A stretch of 47,652 bases of DNA. It comes from Ruminococcus sp. (GTDB lineage Bacteria; Bacillota; Clostridia; Lachnospirales; Lachnospiraceae). Under the pieces are notes generated by a model. That model worked only from the letters and a program-made list of their open reading frames with translations, searched no databases and was not told the DNA's origin. The DNA is taken from the NCBI GenBank assembly GCA_013911065.1, contig JACERV010000039.1, forward strand, positions 1-47,652, in the 5' to 3' direction. The position numbers were made by a program, and so were the translations under genes. Within the stretch, counting starts at the first letter, position 1; every line of letters begins with the position of its first letter. This document shows positions 7,881-15,520 of the stretch, in pieces.

Positions 7881-8339
7881 TCTTTTTATCACAAACAATG
7901 GCTGCCCGTATTCTACAGGTGATCCGTTTTCTACCAGTATTTCTGCCACAATGCCGGAGAAATCACTGTCTATTTCGTTCATCAGTTTCATGGCCTCCAC
8001 AATTGCAAGTACCTGCCCCTCTTTTACGCTATCCCCTACTTTTACAAATGGTTCTGCGTTCTCAGAAGGTGCTGCATAAAATGTTCCTACCAGAGGAGAT
8101 TTTACTACGTTTCCGTCCATAACTTTATCTGCTGCCGGCGCTTCTCCTGCTTCTGCGGGAACTGCCTGCATTGCCTGCACTGGCTGTACTGCTTGAGTTT
8201 GTATCACAGGCACTGTCTGGAACTGGCTGTCTGTTGTTTTTTTCAGTGAAAGCTTTACACCCTCTTCTTCATATTTGAATTCCGTCAATGTGGAACTGGA
8301 TACTGATTCTACCAATTGTAATATTTGCTCTATTTTCAT
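7878..8339 (-). CDS. accB: Acetyl-CoA carboxylase biotin carboxyl carrier protein
   Basis: This 153-residue AccB has an N-terminal helical part (residues 1-35), a proline/alanine/glutamine-rich flexible linker (about 40-75) and a C-terminal biotinyl domain. The biotin-accepting lysine is in VEAMKLMNEI. The domain ends in GSPVEYGQPLFVIKR. It carries carboxybiotin between AccC and AccDA. It follows fabF by 9 bases, so translation is probably coupled. Confidence 0.95.
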   Translation of the reverse strand: MKIEQILQLVESVSSSTLTEFKYEEEGVKLSLKKTTDSQFQTVPVIQTQAVQPVQAMQAVPAEAGEAPAADKVMDGNVVKSPLVGTFYAAPSENAEPFVKVGDSVKEGQVLAIVEAMKLMNEIDSDFSGIVAEILVENGSPVEYGQPLFVIKR

Positions 8340-8348
8340 GGTTCTACC

Positions 8349-9587
8349 CTATCCTTCATACTTTTTAACTAATAAAGTTGCATTATGTCCGCCGAATCCG
8401 AGAGAATTCGTCAGCACATAGTTTATATCTTTTTCTACCGGCGCACCGATTGCATAGTTCAAGTCACACTCTTCATCGGTTTCGATGGTTCCCATTGTCT
8501 GATGGATATATCTGTCCTGGATACTTTTCACACACACAATAAATTCTGCGCCGCCTGCCGCACCCAGAAGATGCCCTATCATAGATTTCGTGGAATTTAT
8601 GACAACATCCTTAGCCGCTTCTCCCAATGCATATTTAATGGCTCTTGTCTCAAATAAATCGTTATGATGGGTGCTGGTTCCGTGTGCATTGATATAATCA
8701 ATCTGCTCCGGTGATACTCCTGCTTCTTTCATTGCTATTTTCATTGCCATTCCAGCCCCTCCTCCGTCTTCCTGAGGGGAAGTGACGTGGTAAGCATCTC
8801 CGGTAGAGCCATAGCCAACCAGTTCTGCATAGATTTTTGCACCTCTGGCTTTTGCATGTTCCAGCTCTTCCAGCACAACAATTCCGGCGCCTTCTCCAAG
8901 TACAAAACCACTTCTATCTTTATCAAATGGTATGGATGCCCGCATAGGATCTGAAGACGCGGAAAGTGCGGTCAGTCCTGAAAATCCTGCCACTCCGGTA
9001 GGGCAGATACAACTTTCCGTCCCCCCTGCCACTATAACATCTGCATCATCATACTGAATTGCACGGAATGCGTCACCAATACAGTTGGTTCCTGAAGCAC
9101 AGGCTGTCACCACATTTGTACACTTTCCTTTCAGCCCAAGCTGAATGGACACGTTTCCTGCTGCCATGTTAGATATCATCAGCGGAACCATCAGCGGATT
9201 CACTCTGCTGGGTCCTTTTTCCACGATTTTCGTGTAATTCTCTTCTACAATCTGCAAACTTCCGATTCCGGAACCTACAATCACACCTGCCCTGTAAGGG
9301 TCTTCCTTTTCCATGTCAATTCCCGCATCCAAAAATGCTTCTTTTGCTGCAGCAACTGCATACTGGGAAAATAACTCCATACGTTTTGCTGCTTTAAAGT
9401 CCATATGCTCTTTTGCTACAAAATCTTTTACTTCTGCCGCAATCTGCACTTTATATTCAGATGCATCAAATTTGGTGATTGGCCCGATTCCGACTTTACC
9501 TGCCCGGATACCGCTCCAAAACTCCTCTACTGAATTACCGATTGGGGTCACTGCTCCCATTCCAGTTACTACAACTCTTTTCTTCAT
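8349..9587 (-). CDS. fabF: 3-oxoacyl-ACP synthase II FabF
   Basis: FabF condenses acyl-ACP with malonyl-ACP during elongation. Cys163 lies in TACASGTNC, one histidine in NAHGTSTHHND and the other in IGHLLGAAGG, giving the Cys-His-His triad. The length is about 412 residues. I take the second ATG (9587), six bases after AGGAG; the ATG at 9593 is directly on the ribosome site. It follows fabG by 24 bp. No FabB is present in the operon. Confidence 0.96.
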   Translation of the reverse strand: MKKRVVVTGMGAVTPIGNSVEEFWSGIRAGKVGIGPITKFDASEYKVQIAAEVKDFVAKEHMDFKAAKRMELFSQYAVAAAKEAFLDAGIDMEKEDPYRAGVIVGSGIGSLQIVEENYTKIVEKGPSRVNPLMVPLMISNMAAGNVSIQLGLKGKCTNVVTACASGTNCIGDAFRAIQYDDADVIVAGGTESCICPTGVAGFSGLTALSASSDPMRASIPFDKDRSGFVLGEGAGIVVLEELEHAKARGAKIYAELVGYGSTGDAYHVTSPQEDGGGAGMAMKIAMKEAGVSPEQIDYINAHGTSTHHNDLFETRAIKYALGEAAKDVVINSTKSMIGHLLGAAGGAEFIVCVKSIQDRYIHQTMGTIETDEECDLNYAIGAPVEKDINYVLTNSLGFGGHNATLLVKKYEG

Positions 9588-9611
9588 ATTCATCTCCTAT
9601 ATTACTCTTTT

Positions 9612-10352
9612 TTACATCGCCATTCCGCCATCTACACACAGTATCTGGCCTGTAATGTATCCGGCTTTATCAGAAGCAAGAAATGCAACCGCCTCTGCAA
9701 TGTCTTCTGTTTTCCCGAAGCGCCCCAGCGGAATTCCTGCTGCTGCACTTTCCTTCACTTTATCGGAAAGCACTTCTGTCATTTCTGTATGAATAAATCC
9801 CGGTGCAATGGCATTTACCGTTACACCTCTGGATGCCAGCTCTCTTGCCGCTGATTTTGTAAGTCCAATCACACCTGCTTTTGAAGCTGAATAATTTGCC
9901 TGCCCCGCATTTCCCAAAACTCCTGATACGGAGGAAAGGTTAATAATGCGTCCGCCTCTTTGCTTTATCATCTGCCTTGCAGCAAACCGGATACAGTTGA
10001 ATGTACCTTTCAGATTTGTATTTAAAACGCTGTCAAAATCTTCCTCAGACATTTTCATTAGAAGACCGTCTCTTGTAATGCCTGCATTATTTACAAGTAT
10101 ATCAATCCGGCCAAGCCTTGCAATGATGTCCCCCAGAAAACTTTCACACGCATGAAAGTCAGAAACATCACACTGGAATAGCTCTGCCTTTCCTCCAGCC
10201 TGCTCAATTTCTTCTTTTGCTTCCTCTGCCTTTTCTTTGGAACCATTATAATTAATCACAACCATCGCGCCGTCTTTCGCCAGCTTCAGAGCGACAGCTC
10301 TTCCGATTCCTCTGGACGCGCCTGTAACTACTGCTACTTTTCCTTCTAACAT
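9612..10352 (-). CDS. fabG: 3-oxoacyl-ACP reductase FabG
   Basis: This 246-residue short-chain dehydrogenase reduces 3-oxoacyl-ACP with NADPH. The cofactor loop [10 protein letters not shown] (residues 10-19), NNAG (88-91), Ser141, and Tyr154/Lys158 in YSASK are in place. The C-terminus [16 protein letters not shown] is typical. Its ATG overlaps the last codons of fabD by 7 bases, which indicates translational coupling. Confidence 0.96.
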   Translation of the reverse strand: MLEGKVAVVTGASRGIGRAVALKLAKDGAMVVINYNGSKEKAEEAKEEIEQAGGKAELFQCDVSDFHACESFLGDIIARLGRIDILVNNAGITRDGLLMKMSEEDFDSVLNTNLKGTFNCIRFAARQMIKQRGGRIINLSSVSGVLGNAGQANYSASKAGVIGLTKSAARELASRGVTVNAIAPGFIHTEMTEVLSDKVKESAAAGIPLGRFGKTEDIAEAVAFLASDKAGYITGQILCVDGGMAM

Positions 10353-11266
10353 AACTCACTAACCACCTTATCTACATCTTCCCAAGTTTCCACGTTATAA
10401 ACTTTGACGTCCCTGCTAATTTTCTTCATAAACCCTGCAAGCGTTTTCCCCGGACCTACTTCGACGAATACATCCACGCCGTCTTTGATCATATTCTCCA
10501 CACTTTGCTGCCAGCGTACGGAAGAGGTTACCTGTTTTGTAAGCAGCTCCTTTACTTCTGAAATATCATTCACATAATCTGCTGTGACATTCGTAACATA
10601 AGGAAGGTTCAGCGTATGCAATTCTATCTTATCTAAAACCTCCCCCAGCTTCTTTCCTGCTTCATTAAGCATTGGAGAGTGAAATGGTCCGCTTACATTC
10701 AGAGGCAATACCCGCTTTGCACCAGCCTCTTTCAGAGGCGCCCCGGCCTGGTCTACACTTTCCTTCCATCCGGTAATCACAATCTGTCCCGGACAGTTAT
10801 AATTGGCAATGCTGGCTCCTTCTATATCTGAAAGTACTTCTTCAATTTTCTCTGCTTCCAGTCCAAGAACCGCTGCCATAGAGCCTTTTCCGCCCGGAAC
10901 TGCCGTCTGCATCAAAATACCGCGCTTTCTGACAGCCAGCACCGCGTCCAGATCATCCATTCCCCCAGCCACAGCTATGGCAGCATACTCGCCCAGGCTC
11001 AAACCTGCCGTCACAGCCGGCATCAGCCCTTTCTCCTCCAAAATCCTTGCCATAGCCAGACAAGTTACAACAAGTGCTGCCTGGGTATATTCTGTCTGGT
11101 CTAATAAATCATTCTTTTCAAAACATAACTCTTTCATATCTATATCCAGCAGCTCAGACGCTCTGTCATAGAACTTCGCCGCTGTTTCACTATTTTCATA
11201 AAAATCCTTTCCCATTCCGGCCTTCTGTGCGCCCTGCCCGGGAAAGATAAATGCAGTCTTACTCAT
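10346..11266 (-). CDS. fabD: Malonyl-CoA:ACP transacylase FabD
   Basis: FabD moves malonyl from CoA to ACP. The nucleophile Ser90 is in GLSLGEYAA and His196 is in GPFHSPML; the N-terminal FIFPGQGAQ is diagnostic. I start at the ATG 11266 (306 residues), 11 nt after GGAGG and overlapping the end of fabK by 8 bases. A TTG six codons upstream sits on the ribosome site itself and is rejected. Confidence 0.95.
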   Translation of the reverse strand: MSKTAFIFPGQGAQKAGMGKDFYENSETAAKFYDRASELLDIDMKELCFEKNDLLDQTEYTQAALVVTCLAMARILEEKGLMPAVTAGLSLGEYAAIAVAGGMDDLDAVLAVRKRGILMQTAVPGGKGSMAAVLGLEAEKIEEVLSDIEGASIANYNCPGQIVITGWKESVDQAGAPLKEAGAKRVLPLNVSGPFHSPMLNEAGKKLGEVLDKIELHTLNLPYVTNVTADYVNDISEVKELLTKQVTSSVRWQQSVENMIKDGVDVFVEVGPGKTLAGFMKKISRDVKVYNVETWEDVDKVVSELC

Positions 11267-12197
11267 AGAATCCTTTTCCTCCAATTAGGCTGTCTGTCTC
11301 TTTCACCAGCTTTTGAATTAGATTCTGACAGGATAATTCTTCTTTCACCATTCCGGCTATCTGACCTGCCATTACACTGCCATTTACAATGTCTCCTTCC
11401 ACCACGGCTTTCCTAAGCCCTCCCAGTGTCAGAAGCTCAAGCTCCTCAAAACTGGCGCCCTCCTGCTCCCTCTGCAGGTAGAGCTTTGTCATCTGATTAC
11501 GCAATGCGCGCACCGGATGCCCTGTAGAACGCCCTGTAACTCTGGAATCAATATCTCTTGCTTTCAGAACACATTGTTTATAATTTTCATGAACAATAGA
11601 CTCGTTCGTAACCACAAAATGAGTGCCCAACTGTACAGCCTGAGCACCAAGCATAAATGCTGCCGCAACTCCTCTGCCGTCAGCAATACCGCCTGCGGCA
11701 ATAACCGGGATACTTACTGCATCCACAATCTGAGGCACCAAAACAAAAGTTGTATTTTCACCGATGTGTCCGCCGGCCTCTGTCCCTTCCGCTACTACAG
11801 CGTCTGCACCGCAGCGTTCCATACGCTTTGCAAGTGCTACAGAAGCAACGACAGGAATTACTTTTACTCCCGCTTCTTTCCACATCTTCATATATTTTTC
11901 TGGAGAACCTGCGCCGGTTGTTACTACCTTTACGCCTTCCTCCACGATTATTTTCGCTACTTCGTCCGCATAAGGACTCATCAACATAATATTTACACCA
12001 AAAGGTTTATTTGTCAGCTTTTTCGCTGATCTAATTTGTTCCCGTACCCAGTCGGCAGGCGCGCTTGCCGCCCCAATCAGTCCAAGCCCGCCTGCTTCTG
12101 ATACGGCGGCTGCAAGATGATATTCAGCAACCCATGCCATTCCACCCTGGATAATTGGATATTCAATTTCTAAAATTTCGGTTACTTTTGTCTTCAT
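11259..12197 (-). CDS. fabK: Enoyl-ACP reductase II FabK (FMN-dependent)
   Basis: This 312-residue TIM-barrel flavoprotein reduces the enoyl-ACP double bond with NAD(P)H, the last step of each elongation cycle. The start EYPIIQGGMAWVAEYHLAAA, the VAEGTEAGGHIG motif and VIAAGGIADGRGVAAA are classic FabK. It lies between acpP and fabD, the standard FabK position. No FabI is seen, so FabK and perhaps its paralogue at 3105-4163 are the enoyl reductases of this operon. Confidence 0.93.
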   Translation of the reverse strand: MKTKVTEILEIEYPIIQGGMAWVAEYHLAAAVSEAGGLGLIGAASAPADWVREQIRSAKKLTNKPFGVNIMLMSPYADEVAKIIVEEGVKVVTTGAGSPEKYMKMWKEAGVKVIPVVASVALAKRMERCGADAVVAEGTEAGGHIGENTTFVLVPQIVDAVSIPVIAAGGIADGRGVAAAFMLGAQAVQLGTHFVVTNESIVHENYKQCVLKARDIDSRVTGRSTGHPVRALRNQMTKLYLQREQEGASFEELELLTLGGLRKAVVEGDIVNGSVMAGQIAGMVKEELSCQNLIQKLVKETDSLIGGKGFYE

Positions 12198-12225
12198 ACT
12201 AACAACCTTTCTATTACGTTTTTCT

Positions 12226-12450
12226 CTATTTATGTTCTTCCAGATATTTAATTACATCTCCAATAGTAGCAATCTGCTCCAGGTCCTCGGATGGAATCTC
12301 CACGCCAAACTCTTCCTCAAATGCCATAACTACTTCAAATAAGTCTAAAGAATCTGCTGCCAGATCTTCTTTAAAAGAAGTTGCCTCTGTAAGTGTTCCA
12401 ATTTCTGCTCCTAAGGATTCTGCTACGATTTCTTTTACTTTTTCTAACAT
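12226..12450 (-). CDS. acpP: Acyl carrier protein
   Basis: This acidic 74-residue protein is the acyl carrier of fatty-acid synthesis. Phosphopantetheine attaches to Ser34 in the AADSLDLFEVV motif. Length and charge are typical. It is second in the operon, between fabH and fabK, with an AGGAAAGG site before the ATG. Confidence 0.97.
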   Translation of the reverse strand: MLEKVKEIVAESLGAEIGTLTEATSFKEDLAADSLDLFEVVMAFEEEFGVEIPSEDLEQIATIGDVIKYLEEHK

Positions 12451-12518
12451 GATTTTAAATTCCTTTCCTGCTCTTTTTTCTTTTTATTGTGTAATCCGGT
12501 CCAACCGGGAATTACCCG

Positions 12519-13481
12519 TTACCACTCCAGACAGGCCGCTCCCCATGAAAGCCCCGCCCCGAATCCTGCCAATACCAGTTTTTGCCCTGACTGAAACAAA
12601 CCTTCCCGGTTCATCTCATCCAAAAGAATGGGAATGCTGGCTGAAGAAGTATTCCCATATTCATCCAAGTTCATAGGGAATTTATCAATATCCTGCTTCA
12701 GACGCTTTGCCACAGCTTCAATGATTCTTTTATTCGCCTGATGCAAAATAAAATAGTTGATATCCTCCAATGGAATATCTGCCTTTTCTAAAACTTCCAG
12801 TATCACCTCAGGCACCTGCTTTACAGCAAACTTAAACACCGCCTGTCCGTCCATCTTCATATAAGAATCTAAATCTTCGGCCCCCGATATCCAGCCTTTC
12901 CGATGCCTGCTCATACAAGTCAGGGCACTCCCTTTGCCTCCATCTGAATAAGTTACCGGCTGGTATGGTATCCCCTCCTCGGCCTTCAGTACCACAGCCC
13001 CTGCACCATCACCAAAGAGAATGCAGGTTCCCCGGTCTTCCCAGTTCACCATATTAGATAAACTTTCCGAGCCAATCACCAGCACCGTCCGGTACATACC
13101 GGAAGCAATATATGCCTGCGCTGTGTTATAAGCAAATACAAATCCTGTACAGGCAGCATTCAAATCAAATCCTGTAGCATTTACTGCCCCGATTTCCCGC
13201 TGCACTTCACAGGCAGCACAGGGAAGCAATACCTCAGAAGTAAAGGTGGAAACTAAAATCAAATCCAATTCTTCGGGAGCAACACCACTGTTTTCCAAAG
13301 CACGTTTTGAAGCGGTCACTGCCATAGAAACCATCGTCTCGTCTTCGATAATATGTCTTCTGACAACTCCTGTACGTTCCCGAATCCATTCATCATTTGT
13401 ATCCACAATCTTTGCCAAGTCATTATTATCCAGAAAATGAGCCGGCACATATGAGCCAGTTCCGCATATCCTTCCAATCAT
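12519..13481 (-). CDS. fabH: 3-oxoacyl-ACP synthase III FabH
   Basis: FabH starts each fatty acid by condensing acetyl-CoA (or branched acyl-CoA) with malonyl-ACP. The catalytic triad Cys111 (LNAACTGFVFA), His247 (FILHQANKRI) and Asn277 (DEYGNTSSASIP) is intact in a 320-residue protein of normal length. It is the first gene of the operon, behind a promoter that overlaps a FabT palindrome. This is the usual control point for the pathway in Firmicutes using FabT. Confidence 0.96.
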   Translation of the reverse strand: MIGRICGTGSYVPAHFLDNNDLAKIVDTNDEWIRERTGVVRRHIIEDETMVSMAVTASKRALENSGVAPEELDLILVSTFTSEVLLPCAACEVQREIGAVNATGFDLNAACTGFVFAYNTAQAYIASGMYRTVLVIGSESLSNMVNWEDRGTCILFGDGAGAVVLKAEEGIPYQPVTYSDGGKGSALTCMSRHRKGWISGAEDLDSYMKMDGQAVFKFAVKQVPEVILEVLEKADIPLEDINYFILHQANKRIIEAVAKRLKQDIDKFPMNLDEYGNTSSASIPILLDEMNREGLFQSGQKLVLAGFGAGLSWGAACLEW

Positions 13482-13532
13482 ATTCTATCTCCATGTTTAA
13501 TTTTGTTTTAAAGTATCTTTGCATTAAAATAG

Positions 13533-13545
13533 TTTGATTATCAAA
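13533..13545. promoter_or_regulatory. FabT operator at the fab operon promoter
   Basis: TTTGATTATCAAA is a perfect palindrome around a central T/A and matches the FabT box known from streptococci. It abuts and overlaps by one base the -10 box (13545-13550) and extends into the start-site region, so a bound repressor would block the polymerase. Confidence 0.85.
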
Positions 13546-13572
13546 GTATATCACACTGGTCTCATTTGTCAA
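13545..13572 (-). promoter_or_regulatory. Promoter of the fatty-acid operon
   Basis: On the minus strand TTGACA (13567-13572) and TATACT (13545-13550) are separated by 16 bp, with an extended -10 TG one base upstream. Transcription would begin near 13538, giving a leader of about 55 bases to fabH. Confidence 0.85.
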
Positions 13573-13637
13573 GAATTAATTGAGAAAAACCGTAACAAAA
13601 TTGTAACATTTTTTTACAAAAAAAATAAGTTTAGGGC

Positions 13638-13667
13638 TTTACAAAGCTAGGGGTCTTATGATATGAT
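13638..13667 (+). promoter_or_regulatory. Promoter of tRNA-Leu
   Basis: TTTACA (13638-13643) and TATGAT (13662-13667) are 18 bp apart. The mature tRNA begins 13 bases after the -10 box. This promoter is divergent from the fab promoter. Confidence 0.7.
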
Positions 13668-13679
13668 ATCAGTTGTCGA

Positions 13680-13764
13680 GCGGAAGTGGCGGAATGGCAG
13701 ACGCGCTAGATTCAGGTTCTAGTGGGAGTTATCCTGTGAGAGTTCAAGTCTCTTCTTCCGCATA
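13680..13764 (+). tRNA. tRNA-Leu (anticodon CAG)
   Basis: The acceptor stem GCGGAAG/CTTCCGC, D arm, anticodon stem CTAGA/TCTAG with loop TTCAGGT, long type II variable arm (GGGAGTTATCCTGTG) and T arm (GAGTTCAAGTCTC) are all present in 85 bases. The anticodon CAG is at 13713-13715 and reads CUG. The CCA end is not encoded. The long variable arm confirms the leucine type. Confidence 0.95.
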
Positions 13765-13765
13765 A

Positions 13766-13799
13766 AAGCTGTGATCCTTATGGGTTGCAGCTTTTTTAT
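13766..13799 (+). terminator. Terminator of tRNA-Leu
   Basis: AAAGCTGTGATCC and GGGTTGCAGCTTT form a 13-bp stem with G-U pairs around a TTAT loop, followed by a run of T. Confidence 0.85.
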
Positions 13800-13904
13800 T
13801 TTTGCGTAGCGGATGCGTTCCTTGGAATTTGATAAATCATAATTATTATGTAGTTAACTAAAATAAGTCAATACTATTAACAAATAAACGTATTAATAAA
13901 AGGC

Positions 13905-13935
13905 TTGCGTATCACGCTGCGTGATAGAGTACAAT
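13905..13935 (+). promoter_or_regulatory. MerR-type promoter with 19-bp spacer and dyad operator
   Basis: TTGCGT (13905-13910) and TACAAT (13930-13935) are separated by 19 bp, the over-long spacing typical of promoters activated by MerR proteins. A perfect dyad TATCACG-CTG-CGTGATA (13910-13926) fills the spacer. The MerR gene is second in the transcript it would control. Confidence 0.85.
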
Positions 13936-13953
13936 GACTTTGAGGTGATAAAA

Positions 13954-14592
13954 ATGAATAATATTATAAAAATGCTTTCAATGAATAAGGACTTTAGAAT
14001 TGTCATTGCTGACACATATCAAATTGCAGAAAAGGAATTAAATGATTTTTCAGGAAATGATTGTATCCGTAAGTTTTTAGAACAGATAATTACAAACTGT
14101 ACGTTGTTATCTGCTATGAATGACTTTAATCAAAAAATAAGTTTTTCATTGCGTCTTTCAAAAGAAATTTCTATCTTCTGCATGATAACAAATTCAAAGT
14201 TTAGTATAGAATACACTAATAAACTTAATGAATTTAAAGGAACTGTATCGGATTTATTTAACAATAAATCTCTATTGTCGATAACAACAGGCGATTGGGA
14301 CACAGGTTTACACACTGGTACAGTGGAGGCGCATATTGATAATATCGATATTTTATTTGCTTATTTCACAGTACAAAGCGAACAACTGCCGAGCCATTTT
14401 ATAATAGCCGCGGATAATGCTACAAGAGGAGTACTAATGCAGCCCTTACCATTTGCCGATAAAAAGGCAATAGCTAAGGGTAACGCGGAATTGTTATATC
14501 TGTCAAAGCAGTTAGAGCAGACCGAGTGGCAAAAAGTGATTAGGATATATAACCCTTTAGGAAATGTTATATCAGAAAGCAGAATAGAATAG
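13954..14592 (+). CDS. Hsp33-like protein lacking the redox zinc tail
   Basis: This protein of about 212 residues resembles the N-terminal core of the redox chaperone Hsp33. The clearest part is the stretch of YFTVQSEQLPSHF followed by RGVLMQPLPF, which matches the YFxxSEQ.PS...GG.LlQ.LP core. The protein ends at VISESRIE, so the C-terminal CxC...CxxC zinc switch of true Hsp33 (about 290 residues) is absent. I use the ATG at 13954 behind GAGGTG; the GTG at 13921 lies upstream of the -10 box and cannot be the start. It is AT-rich compared with the fab operon and is paired with a MerR regulator. Function as a chaperone is uncertain. Confidence 0.65.
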   Translation: MNNIIKMLSMNKDFRIVIADTYQIAEKELNDFSGNDCIRKFLEQIITNCTLLSAMNDFNQKISFSLRLSKEISIFCMITNSKFSIEYTNKLNEFKGTVSDLFNNKSLLSITTGDWDTGLHTGTVEAHIDNIDILFAYFTVQSEQLPSHFIIAADNATRGVLMQPLPFADKKAIAKGNAELLYLSKQLEQTEWQKVIRIYNPLGNVISESRIE

Positions 14593-14603
14593 GGAAAACA
14601 ATA

Positions 14604-15323
14604 ATGAACCACTATGTAAAAATTAAAGCATTTGCTGAATTAACCGGCGTAAGCGTACGGACTTTACAGTATTATGATGAAATCAACCTGTTAAAGCCAG
14701 CACACATCAATGAGTATGGGCACAGATTCTATGATTCGGGTTCATTCTCAAAAATTTTTGTTATTCTTTCTCTTAAAAATATGGGAATGAGTTTAGGTAA
14801 AATTCATCAATATGTAAATAATAACAACTTTGATATAAGGATTTTTATCGAAGAAGAAAGACATAGGATGGAAACGGAAATTACTGACTTACAGTTACGT
14901 TTAATGCGGCTATCCAGATTAAATGATCAAATAGAAGAAAATCAAGACATAACTCCATCCATTCTTCCCTTTTTCTCGCATATCGGAAGCAACACTACTG
15001 TTTCTCAAGCACGGATTGATAACATAATAAAGTATGATAAGGAAAAACCAGACTTCAATATAAAAAGTTGGAATGCTTTTATAAAAGATTTGAATTTTTG
15101 CTTTGAAAATAATCTATCTGCAATGGACAAGAAAGCTATCAAATGTATCCACTATTGGAAAGAGAACATCCTTGAGGCAAACCAAGTAGACAGCGATATG
15201 GTAAAACTTGCGGAAGATTTTTATCAAAACAGCTCTCAGATCACCTTTGGAATTACAGGCGATACCTATAAATACTTGCGTGAGTTGATTGATGATTACC
15301 ATAAAATACAGAATAATGTATAA
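14604..15323 (+). CDS. MerR-family regulator, TipA-like C-terminal domain
   Basis: This 239-residue protein begins with a MerR winged helix (residues 4-70; AELTGVSVRTLQYYDEINLL and the GHRFYDSGSF wing), followed by a long dimerisation helix (about 80-115). The C-terminal part (about 135-239) is helical and resembles the TipAS-type ligand-binding region. No conserved metal-binding cysteines follow the dimerisation helix, so it is more likely a drug/stress sensor than a metal sensor. It starts 11 bases after the Hsp33-like stop. It probably activates its own promoter at 13905-13935. The AT-rich composition suggests acquisition. Confidence 0.85.
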   Translation: MNHYVKIKAFAELTGVSVRTLQYYDEINLLKPAHINEYGHRFYDSGSFSKIFVILSLKNMGMSLGKIHQYVNNNNFDIRIFIEEERHRMETEITDLQLRLMRLSRLNDQIEENQDITPSILPFFSHIGSNTTVSQARIDNIIKYDKEKPDFNIKSWNAFIKDLNFCFENNLSAMDKKAIKCIHYWKENILEANQVDSDMVKLAEDFYQNSSQITFGITGDTYKYLRELIDDYHKIQNNV

Positions 15324-15455
15324 TTAGTCTTTCAAATTCAGTCAGGAGCTTATATAAATTTTTATAAATCTTATTATAATATTGAGATTTTTCACAAAAC
15401 TTTTGTTTTTTCTCGTCAGACTGATGTTATAAGGCTAAACTGTATAGCATTTAAA

Positions 15456-15486
15456 AACCAGGCAAGAACTTATATCCTGCCTGGTT
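15456..15486. terminator. Bidirectional terminator
   Basis: AACCAGGCA and TGCCTGGTT form a 9-bp stem between the convergent MerR and surface-protein genes. On the plus strand it is followed by TTAT, on the minus strand by TTTAAATG. Confidence 0.8.
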
Positions 15487-15520
15487 TTATTATGCTTTTA
15501 AAAAATTATTATAAAATCTA

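Noticed and set aside
13921-13953. GTG start for the Hsp33-like gene at 13921
   Set aside because: It lies upstream of the -10 box of the only good promoter; the ATG at 13954 has a ribosome site.
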